Shown piece by piece: positions 43,209 through 52,358 of a stretch of 64,000 nucleotides of DNA; the stretch's first letter is position 1, and each line of letters opens with the position of its first letter. The position numbers and the translations under genes were made by a program. The stretch spans positions 1,984,001 through 2,048,000 of the forward strand of contig NZ_SRRO01000001.1 in the NCBI RefSeq assembly GCF_004785795.1, read 5' to 3'. The notes under the pieces are model-generated. The model worked only from the letters and a program-made list of their open reading frames with translations. It did not search any database and was not told the origin of the DNA. The DNA is from Nocardioides eburneiflavus. Its GTDB lineage: Bacteria; Actinomycetota; Actinomycetes; Propionibacteriales; Nocardioidaceae.

Positions 43209-44246
43209 GTGTACTCGTCGACCTCCTTCCACCCACGCCGCCCGGGGTTGGTCCTTCCTGTGGCCGTCGACCCGTCCGGCCGGGCGGGGCCGACGCGTGG
43301 CCAGGCCCGCGGGAGGAAGTGGCGTACGTCGAGTCGTGGGCTGGTGGTCCCGGCCGACGTGACCGTCACCTCTCAGCAGCGAGCCCTCGAGGCGAGCGCG
43401 GTCCTTGGCGACGACGAGGCGGTCACGGGATGGGCCGCGCTGGACTGGTTGGGGGCGCGGTGGTTCGACGGCACGTCCAACGGCGTCGAACCTCGTGACG
43501 TGCCGCTGGTTGCCAGGCGGCACCTGCTGACGCAACCGGGATTCTCGGTGAGCCAGGAGTTCCTCAGCCCGGAGGAGATCGAGGTCGTCGACGGCCTGCC
43601 CATCACCCGCGCGGTCAGGTCGGTGGCCTTCGAGATGCGCCGCGCGGCCACCCTGGGCGACGCCGTCGTGGCCCTCGACATGGCCTGCTACTCGGACCTG
43701 GTGAGCATCGCCGAGGTGTCCGCGTACGTCGCGCAGCTCGGTCCGGTGACGGGCATCCAGCAGGCGCGTGACGCATTGGCCGAGGCCGACGAGAACTCGT
43801 GGTCGCCGCGCGAGTCGCAGATGCGAGGTGTCTGGACGCGCCGGGCAGGTCTGGCCAGGCCGCGATGCAACGCACCCGTCTTCACCTCCGACGGCCGGCA
43901 CATCGGCACCCCCGACCTGGTCGATCCGCGGCTCGGGCTCATCGGGCTCTACAACGGGCGCGACCACCTGACGCTCGTCGGCGCGTCGTTCGACCGCGAC
44001 CAGGAGGCGGCGTACCGCGACCTCGGGCTCGAACCGGTGACGATGCTCGCCACTGACTGGTCCGACCTCGATGCATTCGTTCGGAGGGTGCACCAGGCTG
44101 CGAGGCGGGCTCGTGATCGGCACGACGTCCGAAGGTGGACGCTCACCCCTCCGCGGGGATGGACCTCGACCGCGACAGTCGAGCAACGCCGTGCCCTCAC
44201 CGCGGACCAGCGTCGGCGCTACCTGCGGTATCGGTTGGCTGGCTGA
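43209..44246 (+). CDS. AbiEi/Vsr-nuclease-like orphan protein
   Basis: A 345-residue protein of a type present in many copies in Nocardioides-like genomes (recollection), usually called hypothetical or AbiEi-like. N-terminal half resembles AbiEi/winged-helix (SRGLVVPADVTVTSQQRALE, LPITRAVRSVAFEMRRA). C-terminal part resembles a DUF559/Vsr endonuclease fold: SPRESQMRGV, GTPDLVDPRLGLIGLYNGRDHL, YRDLGLEPV. Related sequences I recall carry an acidic E-Y-D/N-G where this one has L-Y-N-G, so catalysis may be lost. The start is uncertain: GTG 43209 is chosen because upstream frame runs through the repeat block. Flanked on both sides by the same 22-bp repeats, suggesting a cassette. Confidence 0.6.
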   Translation: MYSSTSFHPRRPGLVLPVAVDPSGRAGPTRGQARGRKWRTSSRGLVVPADVTVTSQQRALEASAVLGDDEAVTGWAALDWLGARWFDGTSNGVEPRDVPLVARRHLLTQPGFSVSQEFLSPEEIEVVDGLPITRAVRSVAFEMRRAATLGDAVVALDMACYSDLVSIAEVSAYVAQLGPVTGIQQARDALAEADENSWSPRESQMRGVWTRRAGLARPRCNAPVFTSDGRHIGTPDLVDPRLGLIGLYNGRDHLTLVGASFDRDQEAAYRDLGLEPVTMLATDWSDLDAFVRRVHQAARRARDRHDVRRWTLTPPRGWTSTATVEQRRALTADQRRRYLRYRLAG

Positions 44247-44283
44247 CTCCTGACGTCACGCACTCGTACGGCGTCGCTCTCGC

Positions 44284-44418
44284 GGTAGTCCAGTTGGCAA
44301 TGGCTCATCGATTGGATAGTCCAGTGGAGAATGGTCCGGAATGAGGCGGAAGGGCAGCCACTTCCCACTGGACTACCCCAGCTGAGGCGGAAGGGCAGCC
44401 ACTTCCCACTGGACTACC
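44284..44418. repeat. Right repeat block flanking the nuclease-like gene
   Basis: Four further copies of the 22-bp motif: plus at 44284-44305 and 44314-44335, inverted at 44356-44377 and 44397-44418. The two inverted copies sit in perfect 36-bp direct repeats (44342-44377 and 44383-44418), 41 bases apart. As on the left, direct copies come first and inverted ones second. The region from 44247 to 44283 shows nothing else. Confidence 0.85.
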
Positions 44419-44482
44419 ACGCGAACCCGCGGCCGTCCTTCAGACCCCGACACCCAATGGATTGGCGCGCCCTCGCGCGCGA

Positions 44483-44766
44483 GCCGTACGATCGCCGCAG
44501 GCGCTCGAGCCGTCATCAGCGGCGAGCCTCGGGAAGAACGGGTACGGCGAACCGGCCGCCACCTCACTAGACCCCGACGGGTACGGCCCGACACAGCCGA
44601 ACGAAGCGGTTCGCAGCACGTTGGTTTCGACACGGGACTTCGTCCCTGCTCGACCAGCGGTGAGGCGGGCAAGCGAGGTGGTACCGCGGCATCCTCCGTC
44701 GGAGGTGGTCGTCCTCGCGGGTTTCGAGACAGGACTTCGTCCTTCATCGACCAGCGAGAGAGAGCC
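44483..44766 (+). promoter_or_regulatory. Translational ileS T-box riboswitch (ultrashort Stem I)
   Basis: GCCGTAC (44483-44489) pairs with GTACGGC (44542-44548), closing a short Stem I. Inside, GCTCG/CGAGC (44503-44507/44523-44527) and CCG/CGG carry a TCATCAG loop holding the Ile codon ATC (44515-44517). The T-box bulge reads GGTGGTACCGCGG (44677-44689). GCGAGG (44673-44678) can pair with CCTCGC (44713-44718) as antisequestrator. The same CCTCGC can instead pair with GCGAG (44754-44758) at the ribosome site of ileS. This is the actinobacterial design: uncharged tRNA-Ile frees the ribosome site. Two REP-like copies lie inside the leader. Bases 44419-44482 show nothing else clear. Confidence 0.85.
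44623..44756 (+). repeat. Two REP-like palindromic repeats inside the T-box leader
   Basis: Copy 1 at 44623-44660 and copy 2 at 44720-44756 share GGTTTCGA.AC.GGACTTCGTCC and end in CGACCAGCG. Each holds a small hairpin (GGGACTTCGTCCC in copy 1, AGGACTTCGTCCT in copy 2). The form GTTTCGAGAC...CGACCA resembles a dispersed element I recall from several high-GC actinobacteria. Copy 2 lies exactly between the antisequestrator and the ileS start, and its CCAGCG end contributes to the ribosome site pairing. Confidence 0.75.
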
Positions 44767-47700
44767 ATGACGTACCCCAAGGTCAGCAACACCGACGCCA
44801 CGACCGTGGCCAGCAGCCCCCGATTCCCCGAGATCGAGGAGGCGGTGCTCGCGTACTGGGAGAAGGACGACACCTTCCGCGCGAGCGTCGAGCAGCGCGA
44901 CGCGGGTGAGGACGGGGCCAACGAGTTCGTCTTCTACGACGGCCCGCCCTTCGCCAACGGCCTGCCCCACTACGGGCACCTGCTGACCGGCTACGTCAAG
45001 GACCTCATCCCTCGCTACCAGACGATGCGCGGCAAGCGCGTCGAGCGCCGCTTCGGCTGGGACACCCACGGCCTGCCCGCCGAGCTCGAGGCGATGCGCC
45101 TCAACGGGATCAAGACCACCGACGAGATCGTTGAGCTGGGCATCGAGAAGTTCAACGAGGCCTGCCGCCAGTCGGTCCTGAAGTACACCGGGGAGTGGCG
45201 CGACTACGTCACCCGCCAGGCGCGCTGGGTCGACTTCGACAACGACTACCGCACGATGAACCCGGAGTTCATGGAGTCGGTCATCTGGGCCTTCAAGCAG
45301 CTCCACGACAAGGGCCTCGTGTACGAGGGCTTCCGCGTCCTGCCCTACTGCTGGCAGGACGAGACGCCGCTGTCCAACCACGAGCTGCGGATGGACGACG
45401 ACGTCTACCAGATGCGGCAGGACCCGGCCGTGACCGTCGGCTACGACGTCACCACCGACGGTCCGTTCAAGGGCGTCAAGGTCCTCGTCTGGACGACGAC
45501 GCCGTGGACCCTGCCCTCCAACCTCGCCGTCATGGTCGGCGAGGACATCGACTACGTCGTGGTCACCTCCGACGGCCCGACCGGCAGCCCGGAGCGCTAC
45601 CTCATCGCCGAGGCCCGGCTGGCGTCGTACGCCCGCGATCTCGGCGAGACCCCCGAGGTCACCTGGCGCGGGACGGGCGCCGACCTCGTCGGCCTCGAGT
45701 ACGCCCCGCCGTTCTCCTACTACGCCGGCCACGCGCGCGCCTTCCGCCTCGTGCCCGCCGAGTTCGTCACGACCACGGACGGCACCGGGCTGGTGCACAC
45801 CGCCGGCGCCTTCGGTGAGGACGACAAGGTCGTCACCGACCGCGAGGGCATCGAGGCCGTCATGCCGGTCGGCAAGGACGGCCGCTTCACGTTCCCGGTC
45901 ACCGACTACGAGGGCATGCAGGTCTTCGACTCCAACCTGCAGATCATCGACCACCTCAAGGCCGCCACGAAGGGCGACGGTGACGTCGGCTCGGTGACCC
46001 CCGGCACCGTCCTCGTGCGCCGCGAGACCTACGACCACTCCTACCCGCACTGCTGGCGCTGCCGGCAGCCGCTGATCTACAAGGGCGTCTCGTCGTGGTT
46101 CGTCGAGGTGACCAAGGTCAAGGAGCGCCTGATGGCGCTCAACCAGGAGATCCGCTGGGTCCCCGACCACATCAAGGACGGCCAGTTCGGCAAGTGGCTG
46201 GAGAACGCCCGCGACTGGTCGATCACCCGCAACCGCTTCTGGGGCTCGCCCGTCCCGGTGTGGAAGTCCGACGACGAGCACTACCCGCGCGTCGACGTGT
46301 ACGGCTCCTTCGAGGAGATCGAGCGCGACTTCGGCACCCTGCCCCGCGACAAGGACGGCAACCCCGACCTCCACCGTCCGTTCGTCGACGAGCTGACCCG
46401 GCCGAACCCCGACGACCCCACCGGGAAGTCCACGATGCGCCGCGTCACCGACGTCCTCGACGTCTGGTTCGACTCCGGCTCGATGAGCTTCGCGCAGGTG
46501 CACTACCCGTTCGACAACAAGGACTGGTTCGAGCACCACTTCCCGGGTGACTTCATCGTCGAGTACATCGGCCAGACGCGCGGCTGGTTCTACACGATGC
46601 ACGTGCTGGCGGGCGCGATCTTCGACCGCCCGGCGTTCTCGACCTGCCTGAGCCACGGCATCGTGCTCGGCAACGACGGCCAGAAGATGTCGAAGTCCCT
46701 GCGCAACTACCCCGACGTGCGCGAGGTCTTCGACCGCGACGGCGCCGACGCGATGCGCTGGTTCCTCATGTCGAGCCCGATCCTGCGTGGCGGCAACCTC
46801 GTCGTGACCGAGCAGGGCATCCGCGACTCGGTGCGGCAGGTGCTGATCCCGTTGTGGAACAGCTGGTCCTTCTTCAGCCTCTACGCCAACGCCGCCAAGG
46901 ACGGTCAGGGCCACGACGCCGACTGGCGCACCGACAGCGCCCACCCGATGGACCGCTACATCCTGGCCAAGCTGCGCGACTACGTCGCCGCGATGACCGA
47001 CCAGCTCGACAACTACGAGGTCGCCGCCGCGTGCGACTCGACGCGCGGCTTCCTCGACGTGCTGACCAACTGGTACATCCGGCGCTCGCGCGAGCGGTTC
47101 TGGGGCGAGGACGCCGACGCGTTCGACACGCTGCACACCGTGCTGGAGGTGGTCTGCCGCGTCACCGCACCGCTGATGCCGCTGACGACCGAGGAGGTCT
47201 GGCGCGGCCTGACCGGCGAGCGCTCGGTGCACCTCACCGACTGGCCGTCCGCCGACGACCTCCCTGCGGACGACGCGCTGGTGGCAGCGATGGACACCGT
47301 CCGCGACGTCTGCTCGGCGGGCTCCGCGCTGCGCAAGGCCGCCAACCTCCGCAACCGCCTGCCGCTGTCCGGGCTGACGGTCGTGAGCGACGCCGACCTC
47401 AGCGGCTTCGAGTCGCTGGTCGCCGACGAGCTCAACCTCAAGGCCGTCACCCTCCTCGCGGCCGACGCGCCCGAGGCGGAGTCGTACGGCGTCTCGCAGC
47501 GCCTCACCGTCAACGCCCGCGCCGCAGGACCGCGGCTCGGCAAGGACGTCCAGCTCGCGATCAAGGGCTCGAAGTCGGGTGACTGGTCGGTCGCCGAGGA
47601 CGGCACCGTCACCGCGGGCGGCCTCGCGCTGGTCGAGGGGGAGTACGCCCTCGAGACCGTCGCCGGCACCTCCGACGACGACACGGCGATCGGCATGCTC

Positions 47701-47970
47701 CCGCGCGGCGGCTTCGTCGTGCTCGACACCGCCGTGACGCCCGAGCTCGAGGCCGAGGGCACCGCCCGCGACTTCGTGCGCGCGGTCCAGCAGGCGCGCA
47801 AGGACGCGGGGCTCCAGGTCAGCGACCGCATCTCGCTGACGATCGACGGACCCGAGGAGACGCTCGTCGCCGCACGGACCCACGAGGCCCTGATCGCCGA
47901 GGAGACGCTCGCCACCGCGGTGTCGTACGCCGACGCGGCCGAGGTCGGCGTACGTGTGAGCCGCGCCTGA
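44767..47970 (+). CDS. ileS: Isoleucyl-tRNA synthetase
   Basis: A 1067-residue class Ia synthetase that charges tRNA-Ile. The HIGH-type motif is [13 protein letters not shown] and the KMSKS motif is [12 protein letters not shown]; the CP1 editing domain contains [14 protein letters not shown]. Its length matches the long, eukaryote-like IleRS type common in actinobacteria. This type is often mupirocin-tolerant, known for the class but not tested here. ATG at 44767 after GAGAGAGAGCC. Controlled by the T-box leader immediately upstream. Confidence 0.97.
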   Translation: MTYPKVSNTDATTVASSPRFPEIEEAVLAYWEKDDTFRASVEQRDAGEDGANEFVFYDGPPFANGLPHYGHLLTGYVKDLIPRYQTMRGKRVERRFGWDTHGLPAELEAMRLNGIKTTDEIVELGIEKFNEACRQSVLKYTGEWRDYVTRQARWVDFDNDYRTMNPEFMESVIWAFKQLHDKGLVYEGFRVLPYCWQDETPLSNHELRMDDDVYQMRQDPAVTVGYDVTTDGPFKGVKVLVWTTTPWTLPSNLAVMVGEDIDYVVVTSDGPTGSPERYLIAEARLASYARDLGETPEVTWRGTGADLVGLEYAPPFSYYAGHARAFRLVPAEFVTTTDGTGLVHTAGAFGEDDKVVTDREGIEAVMPVGKDGRFTFPVTDYEGMQVFDSNLQIIDHLKAATKGDGDVGSVTPGTVLVRRETYDHSYPHCWRCRQPLIYKGVSSWFVEVTKVKERLMALNQEIRWVPDHIKDGQFGKWLENARDWSITRNRFWGSPVPVWKSDDEHYPRVDVYGSFEEIERDFGTLPRDKDGNPDLHRPFVDELTRPNPDDPTGKSTMRRVTDVLDVWFDSGSMSFAQVHYPFDNKDWFEHHFPGDFIVEYIGQTRGWFYTMHVLAGAIFDRPAFSTCLSHGIVLGNDGQKMSKSLRNYPDVREVFDRDGADAMRWFLMSSPILRGGNLVVTEQGIRDSVRQVLIPLWNSWSFFSLYANAAKDGQGHDADWRTDSAHPMDRYILAKLRDYVAAMTDQLDNYEVAAACDSTRGFLDVLTNWYIRRSRERFWGEDADAFDTLHTVLEVVCRVTAPLMPLTTEEVWRGLTGERSVHLTDWPSADDLPADDALVAAMDTVRDVCSAGSALRKAANLRNRLPLSGLTVVSDADLSGFESLVADELNLKAVTLLAADAPEAESYGVSQRLTVNARAAGPRLGKDVQLAIKGSKSGDWSVAEDGTVTAGGLALVEGEYALETVAGTSDDDTAIGMLPRGGFVVLDTAVTPELEAEGTARDFVRAVQQARKDAGLQVSDRISLTIDGPEETLVAARTHEALIAEETLATAVSYADAAEVGVRVSRA

Positions 47971-48008
47971 TCGCAGGTGACTGGTCGGCGGGCTGGTTGG
48001 ATGGGGCC

Positions 48009-49067
48009 ATGGCCCACCTCGACCTGTCCGCCGACGTCGTCACCCTCACCCAGCAGCTCGTCGACACCTTCTCCGTCAGCCACGAGGAGCAGGAGATCGC
48101 CGACGCGGTCGAGGCCGCGCTGGGCGCCCTGCCCCACCTCACCGTCACCCGCCGGGGTCACACGGTCGTCGCACGTACGGACCTGGGGCGCGGCGAGCGG
48201 GTCGTGATCGCCGGGCACCTCGACACCGTGCCGCTCAACGACAACCTGCCCTCCCGCCTCGAGGGCGGCATCCTGCACGGCCTCGGCAGCTGCGACATGA
48301 AGGGCGGCGACGCGGTCATGCTCAAGCTCGCCGCCGACCTCTCCGCTCCCAACCGTGACCTGACCTTCGTCTTCTACGAGGCCGAGGAGGTCGACTCGGT
48401 CCACAACGGGCTGCGCAAGCTCACCGTCAGCGACCCCGACCTCCTGCGGGCCGACTTCGCGATCCTGATGGAGCCCAGCAACGCGTCGGTCGAGGCCGGC
48501 TGCCAGGGCACGATGCGCGTCGACGTACGCACCACGGGCGAGCGCTCGCACAGCGCCCGCAGCTGGAAGGGCGTCAACGCCATCCACCTCGCCGGGCCGG
48601 TGCTCGACCGCCTCAACGACTACGTCGCGCGCCAGCCCGAGATCGACGGCCTGACCTACCACGAGGGGCTCAACGCCACCGGCATCCGCGGCGGCGTCGC
48701 CGGCAACGTGATCCCCGACGAGTGCGTCGTCGAGGTCAACTTCCGCTTCGCCCCCGACCGCAGCGAGACCGACGCCGAGGCGTACGTCCGCGAGTTCTTC
48801 GACGGCTACGACGTGACGGTGACCGACATGGCCGCCGGCGCACTGCCCGGCCTCGACCGGCCAGCCGCCAAGGCGTTCGTCCAGGCCGTCGGGGGAGAGG
48901 TCGCGCCGAAGTTCGGCTGGACCGACGTCGCGCAGTTCACCAAGCTGGGGATCCCCGCGGTCAACTTCGGCCCCGGTGACCCGATGTTCGCCCACAAGCA
49001 GGACGAGCACGTCCCCACCGAGCACATCGAGCGCTGCGAGCGCCTCCTGAAGGACTGGCTCGCATGA
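48009..49067 (+). CDS. dapE: Succinyl-diaminopimelate desuccinylase
   Basis: A 352-residue M20 zinc peptidase-like enzyme that removes succinate from N-succinyl-LL-DAP. Metal and catalytic residues lie in IAGHLDTVPLN (His, catalytic Asp), GSCDMKGGD (bridging Asp), FYEAEEVD (catalytic Glu pair) and GPGDPMFAHKQDEHV (final His). ATG 48009 chosen; the frame extends four codons upstream. It overlaps the LOG-family gene by ATGA. Confidence 0.93.
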   Translation: MAHLDLSADVVTLTQQLVDTFSVSHEEQEIADAVEAALGALPHLTVTRRGHTVVARTDLGRGERVVIAGHLDTVPLNDNLPSRLEGGILHGLGSCDMKGGDAVMLKLAADLSAPNRDLTFVFYEAEEVDSVHNGLRKLTVSDPDLLRADFAILMEPSNASVEAGCQGTMRVDVRTTGERSHSARSWKGVNAIHLAGPVLDRLNDYVARQPEIDGLTYHEGLNATGIRGGVAGNVIPDECVVEVNFRFAPDRSETDAEAYVREFFDGYDVTVTDMAAGALPGLDRPAAKAFVQAVGGEVAPKFGWTDVAQFTKLGIPAVNFGPGDPMFAHKQDEHVPTEHIERCERLLKDWLA

Positions 49068-49819
49068 AGGACCGCTACAAGGGGCCGATCCTCGAGCGGC
49101 GCGGCCAGGTCGAGCCGGGCACGACGGACCAGCGCCTGCTCGACTCCCGAGGGCCCACCGACTGGGTGCACGAGGACCCGTGGCGCGTGATGCGCATCCA
49201 GGCCGAGTTCGTCGAGGGTTTCGGCGCGCTCGCCGAGCTGGGACCCGCGATCGCGGTCTTCGGCTCCGCGCGCACCCCCGCCGACCACCCGTTCTACGCG
49301 ATCGGTGAGCAGGCCGGCCGCAAGCTGGCCGAGGCCGGCTTCGCGGTCATCACCGGCGGCGGCCCGGGCGCGATGGAGGCCGCCAACAAGGGCGCCTGCG
49401 AGGCCGGGGGAGTGAGCGTCGGGCTGGGCATCGAGCTGCCCTTCGAGTCCGGCCTCAACCAGTGGGTCGACAAGGGCATCAACTTCCGCTACTTCTTCGC
49501 CCGCAAGACCATGTTCGTCAAGTACTCCCAGGGCTTCGTCGTGCTGCCCGGCGGCCTGGGCACCTTCGACGAGCTCTTCGAGGCCCTGACGCTGGTGCAG
49601 ACGCAGAAGGTCACCTCGTTCCCGATCGTGCTCATCGGCACCGCCTACTGGCAGGGGCTGCTCGACTGGTTGCGCGGCACCGTGCTCGCCGAGGGCAAGA
49701 TCAACGCCGCCGACCTCGACATGATGGTGCTCACCGACGACCTCGACGAGGCCGTGGCGCTGATGGTCGCCGCCCGCGAGGACCGCTGGCCCACCCCGCG
49801 CCCGGAGCGTCCCGAATGA
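49064..49819 (+). CDS. LOG-family (TIGR00730) Rossmann-fold protein
   Basis: A 251-residue protein of the LONELY GUY / lysine-decarboxylase-like family. Active-site motifs GGGPGAMEAANKGA and PGGLGTFDELFEALTL are intact. Family enzymes hydrolyse nucleoside 5'-monophosphates to base and ribose 5-phosphate; some make cytokinins, as reported for the mycobacterial homologue Rv1205. It is coupled to dapE by ATGA and to the next gene by ATGATG, an order shared with other actinobacteria. Confidence 0.9.
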   Translation: MKDRYKGPILERRGQVEPGTTDQRLLDSRGPTDWVHEDPWRVMRIQAEFVEGFGALAELGPAIAVFGSARTPADHPFYAIGEQAGRKLAEAGFAVITGGGPGAMEAANKGACEAGGVSVGLGIELPFESGLNQWVDKGINFRYFFARKTMFVKYSQGFVVLPGGLGTFDELFEALTLVQTQKVTSFPIVLIGTAYWQGLLDWLRGTVLAEGKINAADLDMMVLTDDLDEAVALMVAAREDRWPTPRPERPE

Positions 49820-50145
49820 TGTGGCTGTTCGCCGTCCTCGTCGTCCTCGCGATGGGCGGGGTCGCGATGATCGCCTCCGGTCGCGGCGGCTCGATGCCCC
49901 CGGCCTACGACGACCGTCCCGACGTCGTGCTCCCCACGGACCGCCCGATCGGGGCGCAGGACCTGCGCACCGTACGGTTCCCGCTGGCGCTGCGCGGCTA
50001 TCGGATGTCCGACGTCGACGCCCTGCTCGCGCGGCTGGCCACCGAGCTCGAGGACCGCGGCGACCCGCCCGCCCCTCCCGGCCCGCCCGCCCCTCCCGGC
50101 ACGCACGTGCAGCCCGGCTCGTCTGGCGAGCCCCCGCGCGACTAG
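49816..50145 (+). CDS. DivIVA-domain membrane protein
   Basis: A 109-residue protein. One N-terminal membrane helix (MMWLFAVLVVLAMGGVAMI), a short linker, then a DivIVA-like segment VRFPLALRGYRMSDVDALLARLATEL and a Pro/Gly tail with the duplicated PPAPPG. DivIVA/Wag31-type motifs recruit proteins to poles and septa. Comparable small DivIVA-domain proteins occur near dapE in related genomes (recollection). ATG at 49816 overlaps the preceding stop. Confidence 0.75.
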   Translation: MMWLFAVLVVLAMGGVAMIASGRGGSMPPAYDDRPDVVLPTDRPIGAQDLRTVRFPLALRGYRMSDVDALLARLATELEDRGDPPAPPGPPAPPGTHVQPGSSGEPPRD

Positions 50146-50161
50146 GGCAGACTGCCGCGTC

Positions 50162-50584
50162 ATGTCGTTCCCTGTCGTCGTCTGGATCCTCACGGCCCTC
50201 GCCGCCGTGGCGATCGTGCTGACCCGGCTGCGCCTCAGCGGCGACGGTGCGGCCGGCCGGTTCTCGATCAGCCGCCGGCTCCCCCTCACCCACTTCGTGG
50301 CAGGGATGATCGCCCTCGTCCTGTGGCTCGGTGTGCTGCTGTTCCCAGAGGACACCCTCATCGGCGGTCCGGTGGTCGGCATCGCGGCCGTCGCCTTCTG
50401 GTGGCTGACCGCCATCTGCGGGCTGCTGATCCTGGCCCGCTGGCTGCCGGCCAAGGGGCGCCACGTCCCCGAGGCGGCCGGCGACAGCTGGAGCGACGGC
50501 CCCGGCCTGTCCCTGCTCGCCCACCTCGGCATGGTCGTCGGCGTGCTCGTGTTCACGTACGCCTACCTCACCGCCGCCGTCTGA
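50162..50584 (+). CDS. Uncharacterised four-helix membrane protein
   Basis: A 140-residue integral membrane protein with four hydrophobic segments: VVVWILTALAAVAIVLT, HFVAGMIALVLWLGVLLF, VVGIAAVAFWWLTAICGLLI and LAHLGMVVGVLVFTYAYL. No family recognised. Its stop shares one base with the ATG of the M14 peptidase gene (TGATG), so the two are coupled. Confidence 0.75.
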   Translation: MSFPVVVWILTALAAVAIVLTRLRLSGDGAAGRFSISRRLPLTHFVAGMIALVLWLGVLLFPEDTLIGGPVVGIAAVAFWWLTAICGLLILARWLPAKGRHVPEAAGDSWSDGPGLSLLAHLGMVVGVLVFTYAYLTAAV

Positions 50585-51348
50585 TGACGCGCGTCCTCGG
50601 CGCGTGCGCCGTCGTGCTCGCCCTGCTCGCGGGCACGTGGGCGGCGGCCCCCGCGACGGCGACGGCCGGTGCCGCGGCGTCCCCCGACCGGCCCGCAGTC
50701 GTCGAGGTCCGCACGATCGGCCACTCCGTCAAGGGCCGCCCGATCCGCGCCTGGCGCCTCGGCGAGCCGGGCAAGCGGCGGATCGTGCTCATCTCCACCA
50801 TGCACGGCGACGAGCCGCACACCCGCCGGATCCTGGAGACCCTCCGCGACGGCCGGGTGATCCGCGGCGTCGACCTCTGGGTGATGCCTACCTACAACCC
50901 CGACGGTCTCGCCCGCGGCACCCGTCGCAACGCGCGCGGCGTCGACCTCAACCGCAACTTCCCGCACCGCTGGAAGGACCTCGACGGCCGCTACGAGTCG
51001 GGCCCCCGGCCCGCCAGCGAGCCCGAGACGCGCGCCGTCATGCGCTTCCTCGAGGAGATCGACCCGCGCCGGGTGCTGAGCTTCCACCAGCCGCTGCACG
51101 GCATCGACACCGACACCAAGGAGCCGGGCTTCGCGCGGCGCCTCGCACGAGCCCTCCGGCTGCCGCGCACCAGGCTGGACTGCGGCGGGCTGTGCCACGG
51201 CACGATGACGATGTGGTTCAACCACCGCTTCGACGGGTCGGCGCTGACGATCGAGTACGGCGCGCGCCCCTCGCGCCACCGGATGACGGTCCAGGCGCCC
51301 CGCCAGCTCCTCGGCGTGCTGGGCGCGCACCGCACGCGCGGCGGCTGA
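50584..51348 (+). CDS. Secreted M14-family zinc carboxypeptidase
   Basis: A 254-residue exported metallopeptidase. Sec signal (LGACAVVLALLAGTWAAAPATATA), then a compact M14 catalytic domain: zinc ligands in MHGDEP (His, Glu) and LSFHQPLHG (His), substrate-binding RNFPHRW, and the catalytic Glu in LTIEYGA. The small size resembles MpaA/murein-peptide amidase types that cut gamma-D-Glu-DAP peptides. Starts in TGATG overlap with the membrane protein. Confidence 0.85.
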   Translation: MTRVLGACAVVLALLAGTWAAAPATATAGAAASPDRPAVVEVRTIGHSVKGRPIRAWRLGEPGKRRIVLISTMHGDEPHTRRILETLRDGRVIRGVDLWVMPTYNPDGLARGTRRNARGVDLNRNFPHRWKDLDGRYESGPRPASEPETRAVMRFLEEIDPRRVLSFHQPLHGIDTDTKEPGFARRLARALRLPRTRLDCGGLCHGTMTMWFNHRFDGSALTIEYGARPSRHRMTVQAPRQLLGVLGAHRTRGG

Positions 51349-51358
51349 CCGGAGGCGG

Positions 51359-52180
51359 TCAGCGGCCGGTGAAGACCGGCTTCTCCTTGGCCATGAAGGC
51401 GTCGACCGCGGCGAGGTGGTCGGCGGTGCCGCCGGTGAGCGCCATCTTGTCGGCCTCGAAGGCCAGCGACTCCTCGAGCGGGTGCGCGGAGGCGTACGCC
51501 ACCGCCTGTCGGATCGAGCCGAACGCGACGGTCGGCCCGGCCGCGAGCCGCGCGGCGAGCGTCCCGACCGCCTGCGGGAGCTCCTCGGCCGTCACGACCT
51601 GCGTGGCCAGCCCCAGCTCGAGCGCCTCCGCGGCGTCGATGGTGCGCGGGAAGTAGAGCAGCTCCATCGCCTTCGCGCGGCCCACGAGGCGCGGCAGGGT
51701 CCAGCTCGAGCCGGTGTCGCACGAGAGGGCCACCCCGGCGAAGGAGGTGTTGTAGCCCGCCGAGTCGACCAGGATCCGGAAGTCCGCAGCGAAGGCGAGG
51801 CTCGCGCCGGCGCCGGCCGCGATCCCGTTGACGGCGGCGATGACCGGCTTCGCCATGGTGGCGAGGGCCAGCACGGTCGGGTTGTAGTGCAGCTCGACGG
51901 TCTCGGACAGCGGCACGTCCACCTCGCCCTTCAGCCCGGCCAGGTGCTCCTTGAGGTCCTGGCCCACGCAGAACGCGCGACCGCTGCCGGTCAGAACGAC
52001 GCACCGTACGTCCGGGTCGTCGGCCACCTGGTGCACCGTGTCGCGCAGCAGCTCCTTGGTGGCCACGTCGAGGCCGTTCATCGCCTCGGGACGGTTGAGG
52101 GTGATCGTCGCGACGGCGTCCTCGACGTGGAGCAGGACGGGGCTGGACTCGGGGCTGGACTCGGCATGCGGGGTGGTCAT
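51359..52180 (-). CDS. Enoyl-CoA hydratase/isomerase family protein
   Basis: A 273-residue crotonase-fold protein. Oxyanion-hole blocks: GSGRAFCVGQDLKEHL and VNGIAAGAGASLAFAADFRI. The sequence around SCDTGSSWTLPRLVGRAKAM has Asp/Thr where standard hydratases have Glu, which resembles PaaG-like isomerases. So the enzyme probably acts on an aromatic-derived or unsaturated acyl-CoA, not on ordinary crotonyl-CoA. ATG at 52180; the N-terminus contains a short duplicated ESSP. Confidence 0.85.
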   Translation of the reverse strand: MTTPHAESSPESSPVLLHVEDAVATITLNRPEAMNGLDVATKELLRDTVHQVADDPDVRCVVLTGSGRAFCVGQDLKEHLAGLKGEVDVPLSETVELHYNPTVLALATMAKPVIAAVNGIAAGAGASLAFAADFRILVDSAGYNTSFAGVALSCDTGSSWTLPRLVGRAKAMELLYFPRTIDAAEALELGLATQVVTAEELPQAVGTLAARLAAGPTVAFGSIRQAVAYASAHPLEESLAFEADKMALTGGTADHLAAVDAFMAKEKPVFTGR

Positions 52181-52248
52181 GGCGGCAGTCTGCCCGACGA
52201 ACATCCGCGTCAGTCCGCCCTGTGGTGCCGATCACGCGGGTCATGGGG

Positions 52249-52254
52249 GATAAT
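52249..52254 (+). promoter_or_regulatory. -10-like element upstream of the DUF3117 gene
   Basis: GATAAT at 52249-52254 stands out in the 178-base gap before the DUF3117 gene, giving a start site about 100 bases upstream of the ATG. No good -35 is visible 17-18 bases earlier. The rest of the gap (52181-52358) holds only the ribosome site. Confidence 0.35.
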
Positions 52255-52358
52255 GGACGTCGTACGACGCCGATCGAGGTGGCCAGCACGACTCCGCCGC
52301 CTCGTTTCGCATGTGAAGAGCCACATCCAGTGATGGCTGAACAGGAAGAGGTGCGCCG

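Noticed and set aside
44440..47883. A 1147-codon open frame on the minus strand opposite ileS
   Set aside because: Antisense shadow of a certain gene; composition is random-like and it crosses the T-box leader.
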